Shown here in pieces: positions 20,268 through 29,583 of a DNA stretch of 64,000 nucleotides. The DNA comes from Rhodovulum bhavnagarense (lineage in GTDB: Bacteria > Pseudomonadota > Alphaproteobacteria > Rhodobacterales > Rhodobacteraceae). Location of the stretch: contig NZ_SLXU01000016.1 of assembly GCF_004343505.1 (NCBI RefSeq), forward strand, positions 1 through 64,000, given 5' to 3'. Below the pieces are notes generated by a model. It was given only the letters and a program-made list of their open reading frames with translations. It searched no databases and was not told the origin of the DNA. Position numbers and translations under genes: made by a program. The stretch's first letter is position 1, and each line of letters begins with the position of its first letter.

Positions 20268-21269
20268 ATGATCGAAACACCGTATCTTCTGTTCCTGGGC
20301 GATGCCCCCGACCGGCTGGCCGCCAAGGTCGCGCAGGGCATCCGTGACTGGCGCCCCGAGAATGCCGTGGGTCAATACCGGATGCAGGGCTGCGAGGCCG
20401 ACCTGGGTCTTCCCGACCTCGATCTCGCCGCGGCAAAGGCTGCCGGTGCGAAAACGCTGGTGATCGGGGTGGCCAATCGTGGCGGCGTCATCAGCCCGGC
20501 ATGGAAGAAAATTCTCGTGGCCGCCCTGGAAGAGGGCTTTGACCTTGCCAGCGGCTTGCACAATCTTCTGCGTGACGAACCCGACCTGGCCGGCGTGGCC
20601 CAGGCCACCGGCCGGGCGCTGCATGACGTGCGCGTGCCCGAGGTCAAATACCCGATCGCCGATGGCAAGCGCCGCAGCGGCAAACGCTGCCTTGCGGTAG
20701 GAACGGATTGTTCGGTCGGCAAGATGTATACCGCGCTGGCAATGGATCGCGAGATGCAGGCACGCGGCCTGAAATCCACCTTCCGCGCCACCGGGCAGAC
20801 CGGCATCCTGATCACCGGCGACGGCGTGCCGCTGGATGCGGTGGTTGCCGATTTCATGGCCGGTGCGGTGGAATGGCTGACCCCGGACAACGACCCCGAC
20901 CACTGGGATTTGATCGAGGGGCAGGGCAGCCTGTTCCACGTGTCCTATTCCGGGGTGACGATGGCGCTGATCCATGGCGGGCAACCCGATGCACTGATCC
21001 TGAGCCACGAACCGACGCGTCCCCACATGCGCGGCCTGCCCGATTACCAATTGCCTACGCTAGAGGTGCTGCGCGATACGTCCCTGGCGCTGGCCCGCGT
21101 GGCCAACCCCGCCTGCCAGGTCGTCGGCATCTCGGTCAACACCGCCGCGCTGTCCGAAGACGAGGCGCTGGAGTGTCTGTCCGGGATCGAGGCACGGATG
21201 GGCCTGCCGACGGTCGATCCCTTCCGCCAGGGCGCAGGACGGCTGGTGGACGCGCTGGCCGCGATGTAG
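20268..21269 (+). CDS. dgcN: D-glutamate N-acetyltransferase DgcN (DUF1611 family)
   Basis: The 333-residue protein has a P-loop NTPase-like core: VANRGGVISPAW, LAVGTDCSVGKMYTALAMDREM (P-loop variant) and ATGQTGILITGDGVPLD, with a late ILSHEPTRPHMRGL block. These are marks of the former DUF1611 family, whose member DgcN acetylates D-glutamate using acetyl-CoA in marine Proteobacteria. The ATG has AAGAGGAAG upstream. Directly followed after 9 bases by the racemase gene dgcA and then a D-amino-acid transaminase, which supports this role over the older annotation as a hypothetical. Confidence 0.85.
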   Translation: MIETPYLLFLGDAPDRLAAKVAQGIRDWRPENAVGQYRMQGCEADLGLPDLDLAAAKAAGAKTLVIGVANRGGVISPAWKKILVAALEEGFDLASGLHNLLRDEPDLAGVAQATGRALHDVRVPEVKYPIADGKRRSGKRCLAVGTDCSVGKMYTALAMDREMQARGLKSTFRATGQTGILITGDGVPLDAVVADFMAGAVEWLTPDNDPDHWDLIEGQGSLFHVSYSGVTMALIHGGQPDALILSHEPTRPHMRGLPDYQLPTLEVLRDTSLALARVANPACQVVGISVNTAALSEDEALECLSGIEARMGLPTVDPFRQGAGRLVDALAAM

Positions 21270-21278
21270 GCTGCACCC

Positions 21279-22244
21279 ATGGATATGACCGTGATCCCCG
21301 AAAGCTTCCGCCTGGCGCAGGCTTTCACCATCTCGCGCGGCGCACGCACCGCCGCCGAGGTGCTGACCGTACACATCAAGGCCAACGGCGCCATCGCGCG
21401 CGGCGAATGCGTGCCCTACGCCCGCTACGGCGAATCGTTGGACAGCGTGACCGCCCAGATCGAAGGCTTGCCCGAACGCTTCGACCGGGCCCAGCTACAG
21501 GACTTGCTGCCGCCGGGCGCTGCGCGCAACGCTGTTGATTGCGCGCTGTGGGATCTGGCCGCGAAACGCGCGGACAAGAGGGTGTGGCAACTGCTGGGCC
21601 TGCCCACGCCGAAACCGCAGATCACCGCCTATACCCTGTCGCTGGGCACGCCCGAGGACATGCGCGAGGCGGCCGCGAAAAATGCCCATCGCCCACTTTT
21701 GAAGATCAAGCTGGGCACGCCCGAGGACATGCCCCGCCTGGAGGCCGTGCGCCAGGGCGCGCCCGATGCCCGGTTGATCGTGGATGCCAACGAGGGCTGG
21801 ACCGCCGAGGTTTACGCCGACCTGGCCCCGCACCTTGTGCGGCTGGGGGTGGAAATGGTCGAACAGCCCCTGCCGGCGGATGCCGACGACATGCTGGCCG
21901 AGATCGAGCGCCCCCTGCCCGTCTGCGCCGATGAATCCTGTCACGACCGCGCCTCGCTGCCTGCGCTGAAGGGCAAGTACGACATGGTCAACATCAAGCT
22001 GGACAAGACCGGTGGCCTGACCGAGGCAATGGCGCTGGAAAAGCAGGCCAAGGCCGAGGGCTACGGCATCATGGTGGGCTGCATGATCGGCTCCAGCCTG
22101 GCGATGGCGCCCGCGGTGGTCGTGGCGCAGGGGGCGGCGGTGACGGATCTTGACGCGCCGCTGCTTCTGGCCGAAGACCGGCCTCACCCGCTGCGCTATA
22201 GCGCCAAGGGCGTACACCCGCCCGAGGCGTTCCTGTGGGGCTGA
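21279..22244 (+). CDS. dgcA: N-acetyl-D-glutamate racemase DgcA (enolase superfamily, dipeptide epimerase-like)
   Basis: The 321-residue enolase-superfamily protein has the catalytic Lys in LLKIKLGTPED, metal ligands in LIVDANEGW, EMVEQPLP and PVCADESCHD, and the second catalytic Lys in MVNIKLDKTGGLTEA. This is the muconate lactonizing subgroup usually named L-Ala-D/L-Glu epimerase. Linkage to dgcN indicates it racemises N-acetyl-D-glutamate to the L form, which a deacylase then releases as L-glutamate. It could still act on dipeptides. Confidence 0.85.
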   Translation: MDMTVIPESFRLAQAFTISRGARTAAEVLTVHIKANGAIARGECVPYARYGESLDSVTAQIEGLPERFDRAQLQDLLPPGAARNAVDCALWDLAAKRADKRVWQLLGLPTPKPQITAYTLSLGTPEDMREAAAKNAHRPLLKIKLGTPEDMPRLEAVRQGAPDARLIVDANEGWTAEVYADLAPHLVRLGVEMVEQPLPADADDMLAEIERPLPVCADESCHDRASLPALKGKYDMVNIKLDKTGGLTEAMALEKQAKAEGYGIMVGCMIGSSLAMAPAVVVAQGAAVTDLDAPLLLAEDRPHPLRYSAKGVHPPEAFLWG

Positions 22245-22267
22245 ACGCCGTAACGAAAGGAAAGCCG

Positions 22268-23128
22268 ATGAGCCGGACAGTCTATGTGAACGGGACCTAC
22301 CTGCCCGAGGAAGAGGCCAAGGTCTCGGTCTTTGACCGCGGTTTCCTTTTCGCCGATGGCGTCTACGAGGTGACCAGCGTGCTGGACGGCAAGCTGATCG
22401 ATTTCCCCGGCCATGCCCGGCGCTTGCAACGCTCGCTGGACGAACTTGGCATGAGCAGCCCGGTGGGTATGGACGTCTTGTTGACGATCCACCGCGACCT
22501 GATCGCCAAGAACGACCTGTCCGAAGGGATGATCTATCTCCAGATCACGCGCGGTGCGCCCTCTGATCGCGATTTCGTCTTTCCAGATCCTGAAACGACC
22601 CAGCCTACGCTGGTGCTTTTCACCCAGGCCAAGGGGCTGATCGACAGCCCCGCCGCGCGAACCGGGCTCAAGGTGATTTCCATCGACGATATCCGCTGGG
22701 GTCGGCGCGACATCAAGACGGTGCAACTTCTATATCCCTCCATGGGCAAGATGATGGCCAAGGCCGCGGGCGCGGACGACGCGTGGATGGTCGAGAACGG
22801 TTTCGTGACCGAGGGAACCAGCAACAACGCCTATATCGTCAGCGGCAACAGGATCGTCACGCGCAACCTCGGCAACGAGATCCTGCACGGCATCACCCGT
22901 GCCGCCGTGCTCCAGTTCGCGCGCGAGGCGCAGATGGAGGTAGAGGAACGCCCCTTTAGCATCGACGAGGCGAAAGAGGCCGACGAGGCATTCATCACCT
23001 CGGCTTCGACCTTCGTGATGCCGGTAGTGGCCATCGACGGGGTCAGCCTGGGGGATGGCACGCCCGGCCCGGTCGCACGGCGCCTGCGCGAAATCTACAT
23101 CGAGCAAAGCCGCAAGGCCGCGATCTGA
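22268..23128 (+). CDS. dat: D-amino-acid transaminase (class IV aminotransferase)
   Basis: The 286-residue fold-type IV PLP enzyme has FDRGFLFADGVYEVTSV, the PLP lysine in DIKTVQLLYPSMGKMMAK and the distal FVTEGTSNNAYIV and EADEAFITSASTFVMPV motifs typical of D-alanine transaminases. It would move amino groups from D-amino acids to 2-oxoglutarate, giving D-glutamate, the substrate of the two upstream enzymes. The internal ATG at 22268 is chosen for the AAAGG site; the earlier start would overlap dgcA by 10 bases. Confidence 0.9.
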   Translation: MSRTVYVNGTYLPEEEAKVSVFDRGFLFADGVYEVTSVLDGKLIDFPGHARRLQRSLDELGMSSPVGMDVLLTIHRDLIAKNDLSEGMIYLQITRGAPSDRDFVFPDPETTQPTLVLFTQAKGLIDSPAARTGLKVISIDDIRWGRRDIKTVQLLYPSMGKMMAKAAGADDAWMVENGFVTEGTSNNAYIVSGNRIVTRNLGNEILHGITRAAVLQFAREAQMEVEERPFSIDEAKEADEAFITSASTFVMPVVAIDGVSLGDGTPGPVARRLREIYIEQSRKAAI

Positions 23129-23261
23129 CACGATGCACCGCGGCGTGGTGGCGCCCGTCGCGCATCCCGCTATAACGGCAGATGTCCATGGCCGCGCGAT
23201 CGGCGCCCATATCCGGGCGCCGTCGCACGCAGACAGGCCGCGCAATGATCCCGGGGGCGTG

Positions 23262-23876
23262 ATGACGCATCGACAGAACGACGGCAGCAAACGCAGGCCG
23301 TCGCTTTCCATGCCGATCCTGCGGCAGTCGCGCACGCATCACGCAGAGGGCACGCTGACGCTGGGCAACCTGCTGGTAGGGCTTGGCGAGCGCTCTTTCG
23401 GTTGGGCGATCGTGGTGTTCTCGCTGGTTACGATCCTGCCATTGCCGCCCGGATCGTCATTGATCACCGCCTTGCCGGTTCTGGTGACGACGGGACAGAT
23501 GATCCTGGGCTTTCCCCATGTCCGGCTACCGGGCCGGCTGGCGCGGATCGGCATCGACCATCAAAAGCTGCGACGCACGCTGGTGCGGCTGCGCCCGGTC
23601 ACGCGTCGGCTGGAACGCAATCTCGAACCGCGCTTTCAGGCGCTTTTCGCCCCCCGGCATGAACGCCTGCTGGGCCTTTTCCTGTTCATCATCGCGTTCA
23701 CCCTGTTCCTGCCCATCCCGTTCAGTGGCTGGTTCCCGGCGATTTCGCTGTTCGTGTTCGGTGTCGGGCTGATCGAACGAGACGGGATCATCGCCATGCT
23801 GGGGCTGCTGGCGGGGGCGCTGTCGGTCATGCTGGCGGTTTTCATCGCGCTCTCGCTGGCCGCCGGCATAGATTAA
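23262..23876 (+). CDS. exoD: Exopolysaccharide synthesis protein ExoD family
   Basis: The 204-residue protein has the ExoD layout: a charged N-terminus, GERSFGWAIVVFSLVTILPLPPG, then three or so further hydrophobic segments (LFLFIIAFTLFLPIPFSG, WFPAISLFVFGVGLI, and a C-terminal membrane helix). ExoD of Sinorhizobium affects exopolysaccharide production and alkali tolerance; the molecular role is unclear. The ATG at 23262 is chosen because homology starts near there; the frame upstream is not convincing protein. It converges on the SulP gene, 10 bases away. Confidence 0.85.
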   Translation: MTHRQNDGSKRRPSLSMPILRQSRTHHAEGTLTLGNLLVGLGERSFGWAIVVFSLVTILPLPPGSSLITALPVLVTTGQMILGFPHVRLPGRLARIGIDHQKLRRTLVRLRPVTRRLERNLEPRFQALFAPRHERLLGLFLFIIAFTLFLPIPFSGWFPAISLFVFGVGLIERDGIIAMLGLLAGALSVMLAVFIALSLAAGID

Positions 23877-23886
23877 CCTCCGCCCG

Positions 23887-25527
23887 TCAGCCCGATGAAC
23901 GCGCCGCCCTGGCATCGGGCGCGGTGGCGACCCCCTCGGGCAGCCCGGCACAGCGCAGCATGTCCATATGCTGTGACCGCGCCCCCGCAAGGGTCACCGA
24001 CATGCCGCTATCGCGGGCCTTGCGAACAAAGCCCGCCAGGCTATGCGCCCCGGTCATGTCCAGAAGCGGGACATCGGCCAGGTCGAGAACGAGGTGACGG
24101 GGCCGCGCAGCGATGCGGTCAAGCACGTTCTCGATCACCGGCGCGGAACCGAAGAAATAGGCCCCCGTCAGACGCAGAACGACGGTTTGCCGCCCATCGC
24201 CGCGATCCTCGGGGCGGGCCTCGGTATTGGCCTCGTCCATCATCGCGTCCACGCCGCTCATCTGCGCCATGCGATGCATGAAGACCAGCGCCCCCAGCGC
24301 AAGCCCGACCACAATCGCCTCGGTCAGATCGCGCAGCACGGTAAGCACGAGGGTTGCCAGCAAAACGGCCAGTTCCGCCCGCGCGGTGCGCGCAAGACTG
24401 CGCATCGCCCGCAGGTCGATCATGTGCAACGCGACCGAAACCAGGACACCCGCCAGCGCGGCAAGCGGAATCGCCGCGGCCAACGGGGCAAACAGCAGCA
24501 TCACCAGCAAAAGCGCCAGCGCATGAATCATGCCGGCCACCGGCCCGTGCGCACCGGCCCGCACGTTGGTCGCGGTGCGCGCAATCGTGCCGGTCACGCA
24601 AAACCCGCCGAAACAGGCCGAGCCCATGTTCGCCACCCCCTGCCCGATCAGTTCGGCATTGGACCGGTGCCGCCGCCCGGTCATGGAATCGGCAACCACG
24701 GCAGAAAGCAGGGATTCGATGGCCCCCAGCAGCGTGAAGGCCAGCGCGTCGGGCAGCACGGCCTGCACCTTGGCCAGCGTGAAATCAGGCAGATGCGGCG
24801 CGGGCAGGCCGGCAGCAATGCCGCCATAGGCGCTGCCGATGGTGGGCACAGGCAAATTAAGCAGCCACACGGTCAGCCCCGCCAGCACGATGGCCAGCAG
24901 CATCCCCGGCACCTGCGGGGCGATACGCCTTTGCACAGCGATCAGGCCAAAGGCGCCGAGGCCCAACGCGAGGTTCAACGGGCCGAACGTAGGCAACGCC
25001 GCCCAGAGGACCGGCAGCTTTTCGAGAAAAGGCCCGGGCTCTGGTCCCTCCAGGTTCAACCCCAGAAACGGGCGCATCTGGCTGGCCAGGATGATCACGC
25101 CGATCCCCGCCGTGAACCCAACCGTAACGGGATAGGGGATGAACTTGACGAAACCGCCCAGCCTGAGCCCCCCGGCCAGCGCCAGGAACAGGCCTGACAG
25201 GAAGGTCGCCAGCATCAACCCGTCCAGCCCATGGCGCTGAACCGTGGCCATGACGAGCACGATGAAGGCCCCCGCCGGCCCGCCGATCTGGAACCGGCTG
25301 CCACCCAGCAGCGAGACAAGGACCCCCCCCACGATGGCAGTGATCAGCCCCCGGTCCGGCGGTACGCCCGAGGCGATCGCAATGGCCAGGGACAGCGGCA
25401 GCGCCACCACCGCGACGGTCAGGCCCGCGACCAGGTCGGCGCGCAGACCGCGCAAGCCATAGCCCTCGGTCAGGACCGAGAAGATCTTGGGGGTGAATTG
25501 CTGGATCAGGGGGGCAGGTTCGTGCAT
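23887..25527 (-). CDS. SulP family inorganic anion transporter with STAS domain
   Basis: The 546-residue protein has about 11-12 hydrophobic segments beginning LRADLVAGLTVAVVALPLSLAIAIASG, the SulP signature region (GGVLVSLLGGSRFQIGGPAGAF) and a C-terminal STAS domain (from about residue 440: TVVLRLTGAYFFGSAPVIENV, LDLADVPLLDMTGAHSL). SulP proteins move sulfate, bicarbonate or dicarboxylates; the sequence does not settle which. It is monocistronic, converging with exoD and with a dispersed repeat upstream. Confidence 0.9.
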   Translation of the reverse strand: MHEPAPLIQQFTPKIFSVLTEGYGLRGLRADLVAGLTVAVVALPLSLAIAIASGVPPDRGLITAIVGGVLVSLLGGSRFQIGGPAGAFIVLVMATVQRHGLDGLMLATFLSGLFLALAGGLRLGGFVKFIPYPVTVGFTAGIGVIILASQMRPFLGLNLEGPEPGPFLEKLPVLWAALPTFGPLNLALGLGAFGLIAVQRRIAPQVPGMLLAIVLAGLTVWLLNLPVPTIGSAYGGIAAGLPAPHLPDFTLAKVQAVLPDALAFTLLGAIESLLSAVVADSMTGRRHRSNAELIGQGVANMGSACFGGFCVTGTIARTATNVRAGAHGPVAGMIHALALLLVMLLFAPLAAAIPLAALAGVLVSVALHMIDLRAMRSLARTARAELAVLLATLVLTVLRDLTEAIVVGLALGALVFMHRMAQMSGVDAMMDEANTEARPEDRGDGRQTVVLRLTGAYFFGSAPVIENVLDRIAARPRHLVLDLADVPLLDMTGAHSLAGFVRKARDSGMSVTLAGARSQHMDMLRCAGLPEGVATAPDARAARSSG

Positions 25528-25706
25528 GGCTGTCTCTGAGACTTGCGCCTTCCCTCCCCTGGCGCGACTGGTTGCCGGATACAGGGCCGACGCCCGGTTG
25601 TCCCTGACGCATCCTGTCGCCCCGGGGCCGAGTGGACGATTCCCGCGTGCGGTTTCGCCCCGCTATCGCGGGACGACCCGCCGGGGGCGCTGCCCCCGGA
25701 CCCCCG

Positions 25707-25728
25707 GGGTATTTGCCCCAAGAAGAAG
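25707..25728 (+). repeat. Dispersed intergenic repeat copy
   Basis: GGGTATTTGCC-CCAAGAAGAAG unit, preceded by a GC-rich hairpin CCGGGGGC-GCTG-CCCCCGG (about 25681-25700). It lies between the divergent-looking ends of the SulP promoter region and the DUF1244 gene. Confidence 0.8.
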
Positions 25729-25780
25729 CGGCCGGATCAAGGGGCCTGCCCATCACGGCACATGGTTACACGGGCCTGGC

Positions 25781-26098
25781 TCAGGCCCCGTCCTTGCCCA
25801 CGTTCTCGGCGAAGGCCTTTTCGAAGGCAGCCTGTTTCTCGGGGCTGGCCTCGGTCTGGTGGCGTGCTTTCCAGTCCTCGTAGGGCATCCCGTAAAACGC
25901 CGCCCGCGCCGCGTCCTTGGACATCGCGATGCCCCGTTCGGCGGCGGCCTCCTGCAACCAGCGCGACAGGCAGTTGCGGCAGAACCCGGCCAGGTTCATC
26001 AGGTCGATGTTCTGCACATCGGGCCGGTCCTGCATCAGGTGCTGTTGCAGGCGGCGGAAGGCAGCGGCCTCGATTTCGGTGCGGGTCGCGTCGTCCAT
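25781..26098 (-). CDS. DUF1244 domain-containing protein
   Basis: The 105-residue protein matches the DUF1244 pattern: RRLQQHLMQDRPDVQNIDLMNLAGFCRNCLSRW with a conserved CxxC-like cysteine pair, and AARAAFYGMPYEDWKARHQ. The family is small, widespread in alphaproteobacteria and of unknown function. The ATG at 26098 has GGGAGG five bases upstream, deciding against the longer frame. It lies 23 bases after hutG-like and is probably co-transcribed with it. Confidence 0.88.
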   Translation of the reverse strand: MDDATRTEIEAAAFRRLQQHLMQDRPDVQNIDLMNLAGFCRNCLSRWLQEAAAERGIAMSKDAARAAFYGMPYEDWKARHQTEASPEKQAAFEKAFAENVGKDGA

Positions 26099-26121
26099 GG
26101 TTTCCTCCCTTTTCGGTCCGG

Positions 26122-26886
26122 TCACAATCCGGTGGCGGCCAGCGCCTCCTCGAGGATCGGCGCCAGCCTGTCGGCCCAGGCGATCTGGTCCTGCGGCGTC
26201 GCGATCACGTCGTTACGTAGCTCGATCAGCACGTTCAGCCGCCCGTGATCCATGGCATGGCGGTCCACCGCATCGCCGGGCAGATGCCCGCCATAGGGTT
26301 CGTTCTCGCCCACGCAGAGATCGGGTTCGCGGTTCAGCCGGTCGATCAGCGGGCGGGCCAGGCGGTCGTCGGCGGCGTGCAGCACGCCGATCTGCCAGGG
26401 CCGCTCGCCCCGGCCGCGCAGGCGGGGCGCGAAGCTGTGGATCGCCAGGTAGACCGTATCGGGCCGACGCGCGGCCATCTGAGCGATCGCGCGGTGATAG
26501 GGGCGCCAGAAGGCGTCAAGCCGACGTTCCAGTTCGGTCTCGTCGACATCGCGGTTGGCCGGGATCACCGTCCCGTCATAGAGCCGCATCACCAGCGTGG
26601 GATCGTCCTCGCCACGGTTGGGGTCGATCACCAGGCGCGAGAAATTCGACATCACCAGCGGCGCGCCCAGCCGTTCCGCCAGGCGCCGCGCCACGCCCGC
26701 CGCGCCGGGATCCCAGGCGATGTGGCGTTCCATATCTTCAGGCGCAAGGCCCAGATCGCCCCCGTTCACCGAGGGCGGCACGGTGTTCGCGGCGTGGTCG
26801 CAGGTCACCAGCCAGCGCGACGCTGCCCCGGGATCGCATATCTCGAAAGGATGGTAAGTCATGCCCATGTCATCTTTGACCGTCAC
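26122..26886 (-). CDS. N-formylglutamate amidohydrolase family protein
   Basis: The product (up to 254 residues) has LVTCDHAANTVPPSV, HIAWDPGAAGVARRLA, SRLVIDPNR and LAIHSFAP, the N-formylglutamate amidohydrolase (HutG) signature. In histidine degradation this enzyme releases formate and glutamate; outside hut operons, as here, the true substrate is uncertain. The start is ambiguous: GTG at 26886, ATG at 26868 or ATG at 26862; none has a well-spaced ribosome site, and the family usually begins close to TYHPFEI, favouring 26862. Confidence 0.85.
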   Translation of the reverse strand: MTVKDDMGMTYHPFEICDPGAASRWLVTCDHAANTVPPSVNGGDLGLAPEDMERHIAWDPGAAGVARRLAERLGAPLVMSNFSRLVIDPNRGEDDPTLVMRLYDGTVIPANRDVDETELERRLDAFWRPYHRAIAQMAARRPDTVYLAIHSFAPRLRGRGERPWQIGVLHAADDRLARPLIDRLNREPDLCVGENEPYGGHLPGDAVDRHAMDHGRLNVLIELRNDVIATPQDQIAWADRLAPILEEALAATGL

Positions 26887-27000
26887 ATCCCCTTACGGCA
26901 GGCGCGACGCAAGCACCAGTTGTCTCCGGGGATGATTTCGGCCTAGAGAGATGCATACCGGGGCATACCGCGCCGCGATCCGAACAAGAGATGGGGCAGG

Positions 27001-28446
27001 ATGAGACGTCTACGCAACCTGAAAGTGGTGGCCACGCTGGGGCCGTCTTCCGACGATTACAACATGATAAGGGCCTTGTTCGAGGCCGGGGCCGATGTGT
27101 TCCGGCTGAACATGAGCCACGGGTCGCACGAGGAAATCGCGCGCCGTCATGCCATCATCCGGCAGATCGAGACCGATACCGGGCGCCCCATCGCGATCCT
27201 GGCCGACCTGCAAGGCCCGAAACTGCGCTGCGGGATCTTTGCCAACAAGGCCGAAGAAATCGAGGAGGGGCAGAACTTTCGCTTTGACCTGTCGTCCGAA
27301 CCCGGCGATTCGACACGGGTGCAACTGCCCCACAAAGAGATATTCGCCGCCCTGGAACCGGGCGCGACACTGTTGGTCAACGACGGCAAGCTGCGGCTGA
27401 CGGTCAAATCCTGCGGCCCCGATCACGCCGATTGCGAGGTCGCGGTGGGCGGTACGATTTCCGACCGCAAGGGCGTGAACGTGCCCGACGTGGTGTTGCC
27501 GGTGGCGGCCCTGTCCGAAAAGGACCGCCGCGACCTGGATGCCGTTCTGGATCTTGGGGTTGACTGGGTTGCACTTTCCTTCGTGCAGCGCCCCGAGGAC
27601 GTGACCGAGGCGCGCGCGATCGTGGGTGATCGGGCGGCGATCCTGTCCAAGATCGAAAAGCCTTCGGCGGTCAAATGTTTCGACGAGATCCTCGCGGTCT
27701 CGGATGGCATCATGGTGGCGCGTGGCGATCTGGGTGTTGAAATCCCGGTTCAGAACGTGCCGCCGATCCAGAAGCGCCTTGTGCGCGCCTGCCGCGCGGC
27801 GGCCAAGCCGGTGATCGTGGCCACGCAGATGCTGGAAAGCATGATCGAAAGCCCGGTGCCCACCCGCGCCGAGGTGTCCGACGTGGCGACGGCGATCTAC
27901 GAGGGCGCTGACGCCGTGATGTTGTCGGCGGAGTCGGCGGCAGGACACTACCCGATCGAGGCCGTCAAGACGATGGACAAGGTGGCCATCGAGGTCGAAA
28001 GCGACCCCACCTATCGCGACATCATCGAGGCCAGCCGCCAGGCCAATCGTTCGACCGTGGCCGATGGCATCGTGGCCGCCGCGCGCGAGATTGCCGAGAC
28101 CGCCGACATCAAGGCGATCTGCTGTTTCACCGAATCGGGCACGACCGCACTGAAGACCGCACGCGAGCGGCCCCGCGTCCCGATCCTGGCGCTGACCCCC
28201 TATGCCAAGACCGGACGGCGACTGAGCCTGTCCTGGGGGATCAACTGCTTTTTCAACGACAAGGTAGAGCGTTTCAAGATGGCCGTGGTCAGCGCGGCGC
28301 GCGCCGCGCGCGAGGGCGGCTATGGCAATGGCGAGGACCAGATCATCGTGATCGCCGGCCTGCCGTTCAATATTCCCGGCTCTACCAATATCCTGCGCGT
28401 TGCGCCCTGCGAGGAGCGGCTGATTTTCAACGTCGAGCCGGAATGA
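27001..28446 (+). CDS. pyk: Pyruvate kinase
   Basis: The 481-residue enzyme transfers phosphate from phosphoenolpyruvate to ADP. It begins [17 protein letters not shown] and has [24 protein letters not shown], the catalytic lysine region [22 protein letters not shown] and [23 protein letters not shown]. The C-terminal allosteric domain includes [16 protein letters not shown]. It is monocistronic. The last gene encoding the opposite glycolytic direction, pckA, is 11 kb away. Confidence 0.97.
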   Translation: MRRLRNLKVVATLGPSSDDYNMIRALFEAGADVFRLNMSHGSHEEIARRHAIIRQIETDTGRPIAILADLQGPKLRCGIFANKAEEIEEGQNFRFDLSSEPGDSTRVQLPHKEIFAALEPGATLLVNDGKLRLTVKSCGPDHADCEVAVGGTISDRKGVNVPDVVLPVAALSEKDRRDLDAVLDLGVDWVALSFVQRPEDVTEARAIVGDRAAILSKIEKPSAVKCFDEILAVSDGIMVARGDLGVEIPVQNVPPIQKRLVRACRAAAKPVIVATQMLESMIESPVPTRAEVSDVATAIYEGADAVMLSAESAAGHYPIEAVKTMDKVAIEVESDPTYRDIIEASRQANRSTVADGIVAAAREIAETADIKAICCFTESGTTALKTARERPRVPILALTPYAKTGRRLSLSWGINCFFNDKVERFKMAVVSAARAAREGGYGNGEDQIIVIAGLPFNIPGSTNILRVAPCEERLIFNVEPE

Positions 28447-28598
28447 CGGCAGGGCGACGCCCCGGTTTCGGTGGATGAGACCGGCGCCCCGGAAGGGTGG
28501 GGGCGGCCGACGCGCATTCGCCTGCTGCGGACGGATTGAATTGATCCAGGGCGGGTTTGCGGAAATACTGCCCCCGCGGACCTGTCCGGGAGCGGCGC

Positions 28599-28823
28599 AT
28601 GGAAGCCGATATCTATCTTGTTGTCGGTGTGATCGCCGGGGTTCTGGCGATTCCCTCACTGCTTTCGGCCTTTTCCGAGGACCGCGCCCCACGGGCCGCG
28701 GCAGTCCTTGTGTTGATTGCCGCCGGCACGATCCTTGTGGCCACGATGAAAAAACCGGGGGGCTACCGGATCGCGGATATCCCCGAGGCCTTTACCCGCG
28801 TGGCGAGCCTGATCCTGAACTGA
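28599..28823 (+). CDS. Small two-helix membrane protein, unknown
   Basis: The 74-residue product (ATG 28599) has two hydrophobic stretches, [21 protein letters not shown] and [18 protein letters not shown], joined by a short charged loop, then [19 protein letters not shown] recognise the layout from uncharacterised Rhodobacteraceae proteins found between pyk and rpmI but no function. GGGAG lies about 7 bases before the ATG. Confidence 0.65.
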   Translation: MEADIYLVVGVIAGVLAIPSLLSAFSEDRAPRAAAVLVLIAAGTILVATMKKPGGYRIADIPEAFTRVASLILN

Positions 28824-28939
28824 TCCGCGATTGCCTCTTGCAACGGGGCGCCGGCGCCCCTATACGACGCCTTCGTCCGCGCGACCGGCCCATGTGGCAT
28901 GCCGAGTCGTGCGTCAACCGCCCGCAAGAGGAGACGGAA

Positions 28940-29140
28940 ATGCCCAAGATGAAGACGAAGTCGAGCGCCAAGAAGCGCTTCAAGGTGACGGCGAATGGCC
29001 GCATCAAGTGCGGCCAGGCCGGCAAGCGGCACGGCATGATCAAGCGGACGACCAAGTTCATCCGCACCGCCCGCGGCACGACCACCCTGTCGGCCCCGGA
29101 CGAGAAGATCGCAAAGTCCTATATGCCCTACGACCGCTGA
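28940..29140 (+). CDS. rpmI: 50S ribosomal protein L35
   Basis: The 66-residue protein begins [20 protein letters not shown] and ends with the AKSYMPYDR tail of bacterial L35. AGAGGAGA precedes the ATG. It is 12 bases from rplT, forming the usual L35-L20 pair; infC, which often precedes them, is not here. Confidence 0.97.
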   Translation: MPKMKTKSSAKKRFKVTANGRIKCGQAGKRHGMIKRTTKFIRTARGTTTLSAPDEKIAKSYMPYDR

Positions 29141-29152
29141 GGAGCCTGACAC

Positions 29153-29512
29153 ATGTCCCGAGTCAAAGGTGGTACCACCACGCACGCCCGCCACAAGAAG
29201 GTCATCAAGGCAGCCAAAGGCTATTACGGTCGCCGCAAGAATACCTTCCGCACCGCAACCCAGGCCGTCGACAAGGCCAACCAGTACGCGACGCGCGACC
29301 GCAAACAGCGCAAGCGCAATTTCCGTGCGCTGTGGATTCAGCGGATCAACGCCGCCGTGCGCGCCCATGACGAGGCGCTGACCTATTCGCGCTTCATCAA
29401 CGGCCTGAACAATGCCGGGATCGAGGTCGATCGCAAGGTGCTGGCCGATCTGGCCGTGAACGAGCCCGATGCCTTCGGTGCGATCGTCGCAAAGGCCAAG
29501 GCCGCGCTCTGA
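29153..29512 (+). CDS. rplT: 50S ribosomal protein L20
   Basis: The 119-residue protein has the L20 signature [38 protein letters not shown] and [20 protein letters not shown]. It is an early assembly protein of the large subunit and in several bacteria represses its own operon. A strong terminator follows 26 bases later. Confidence 0.97.
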   Translation: MSRVKGGTTTHARHKKVIKAAKGYYGRRKNTFRTATQAVDKANQYATRDRKQRKRNFRALWIQRINAAVRAHDEALTYSRFINGLNNAGIEVDRKVLADLAVNEPDAFGAIVAKAKAAL

Positions 29513-29537
29513 TCCTATCGCAGGACCTTGACTTCGA

Positions 29538-29572
29538 AACCCCGCCGGGCAAAGCTCCGACGGGGTTTTTTC
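29538..29572 (+). terminator. Rho-independent terminator of rpmI-rplT
   Basis: AACCCCG (29538-29544) pairs with CGGGGTT (29561-29567) around a partly paired loop and is followed by a run of T (TTTTTTCTT). Confidence 0.85.
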
Positions 29573-29583
29573 TTGGGCGCGAT

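Noticed and set aside
27010-28692. 560-codon minus-strand frame opposite pyruvate kinase
   Set aside because: Shadow frame; pyruvate kinase motifs are all on the + strand.
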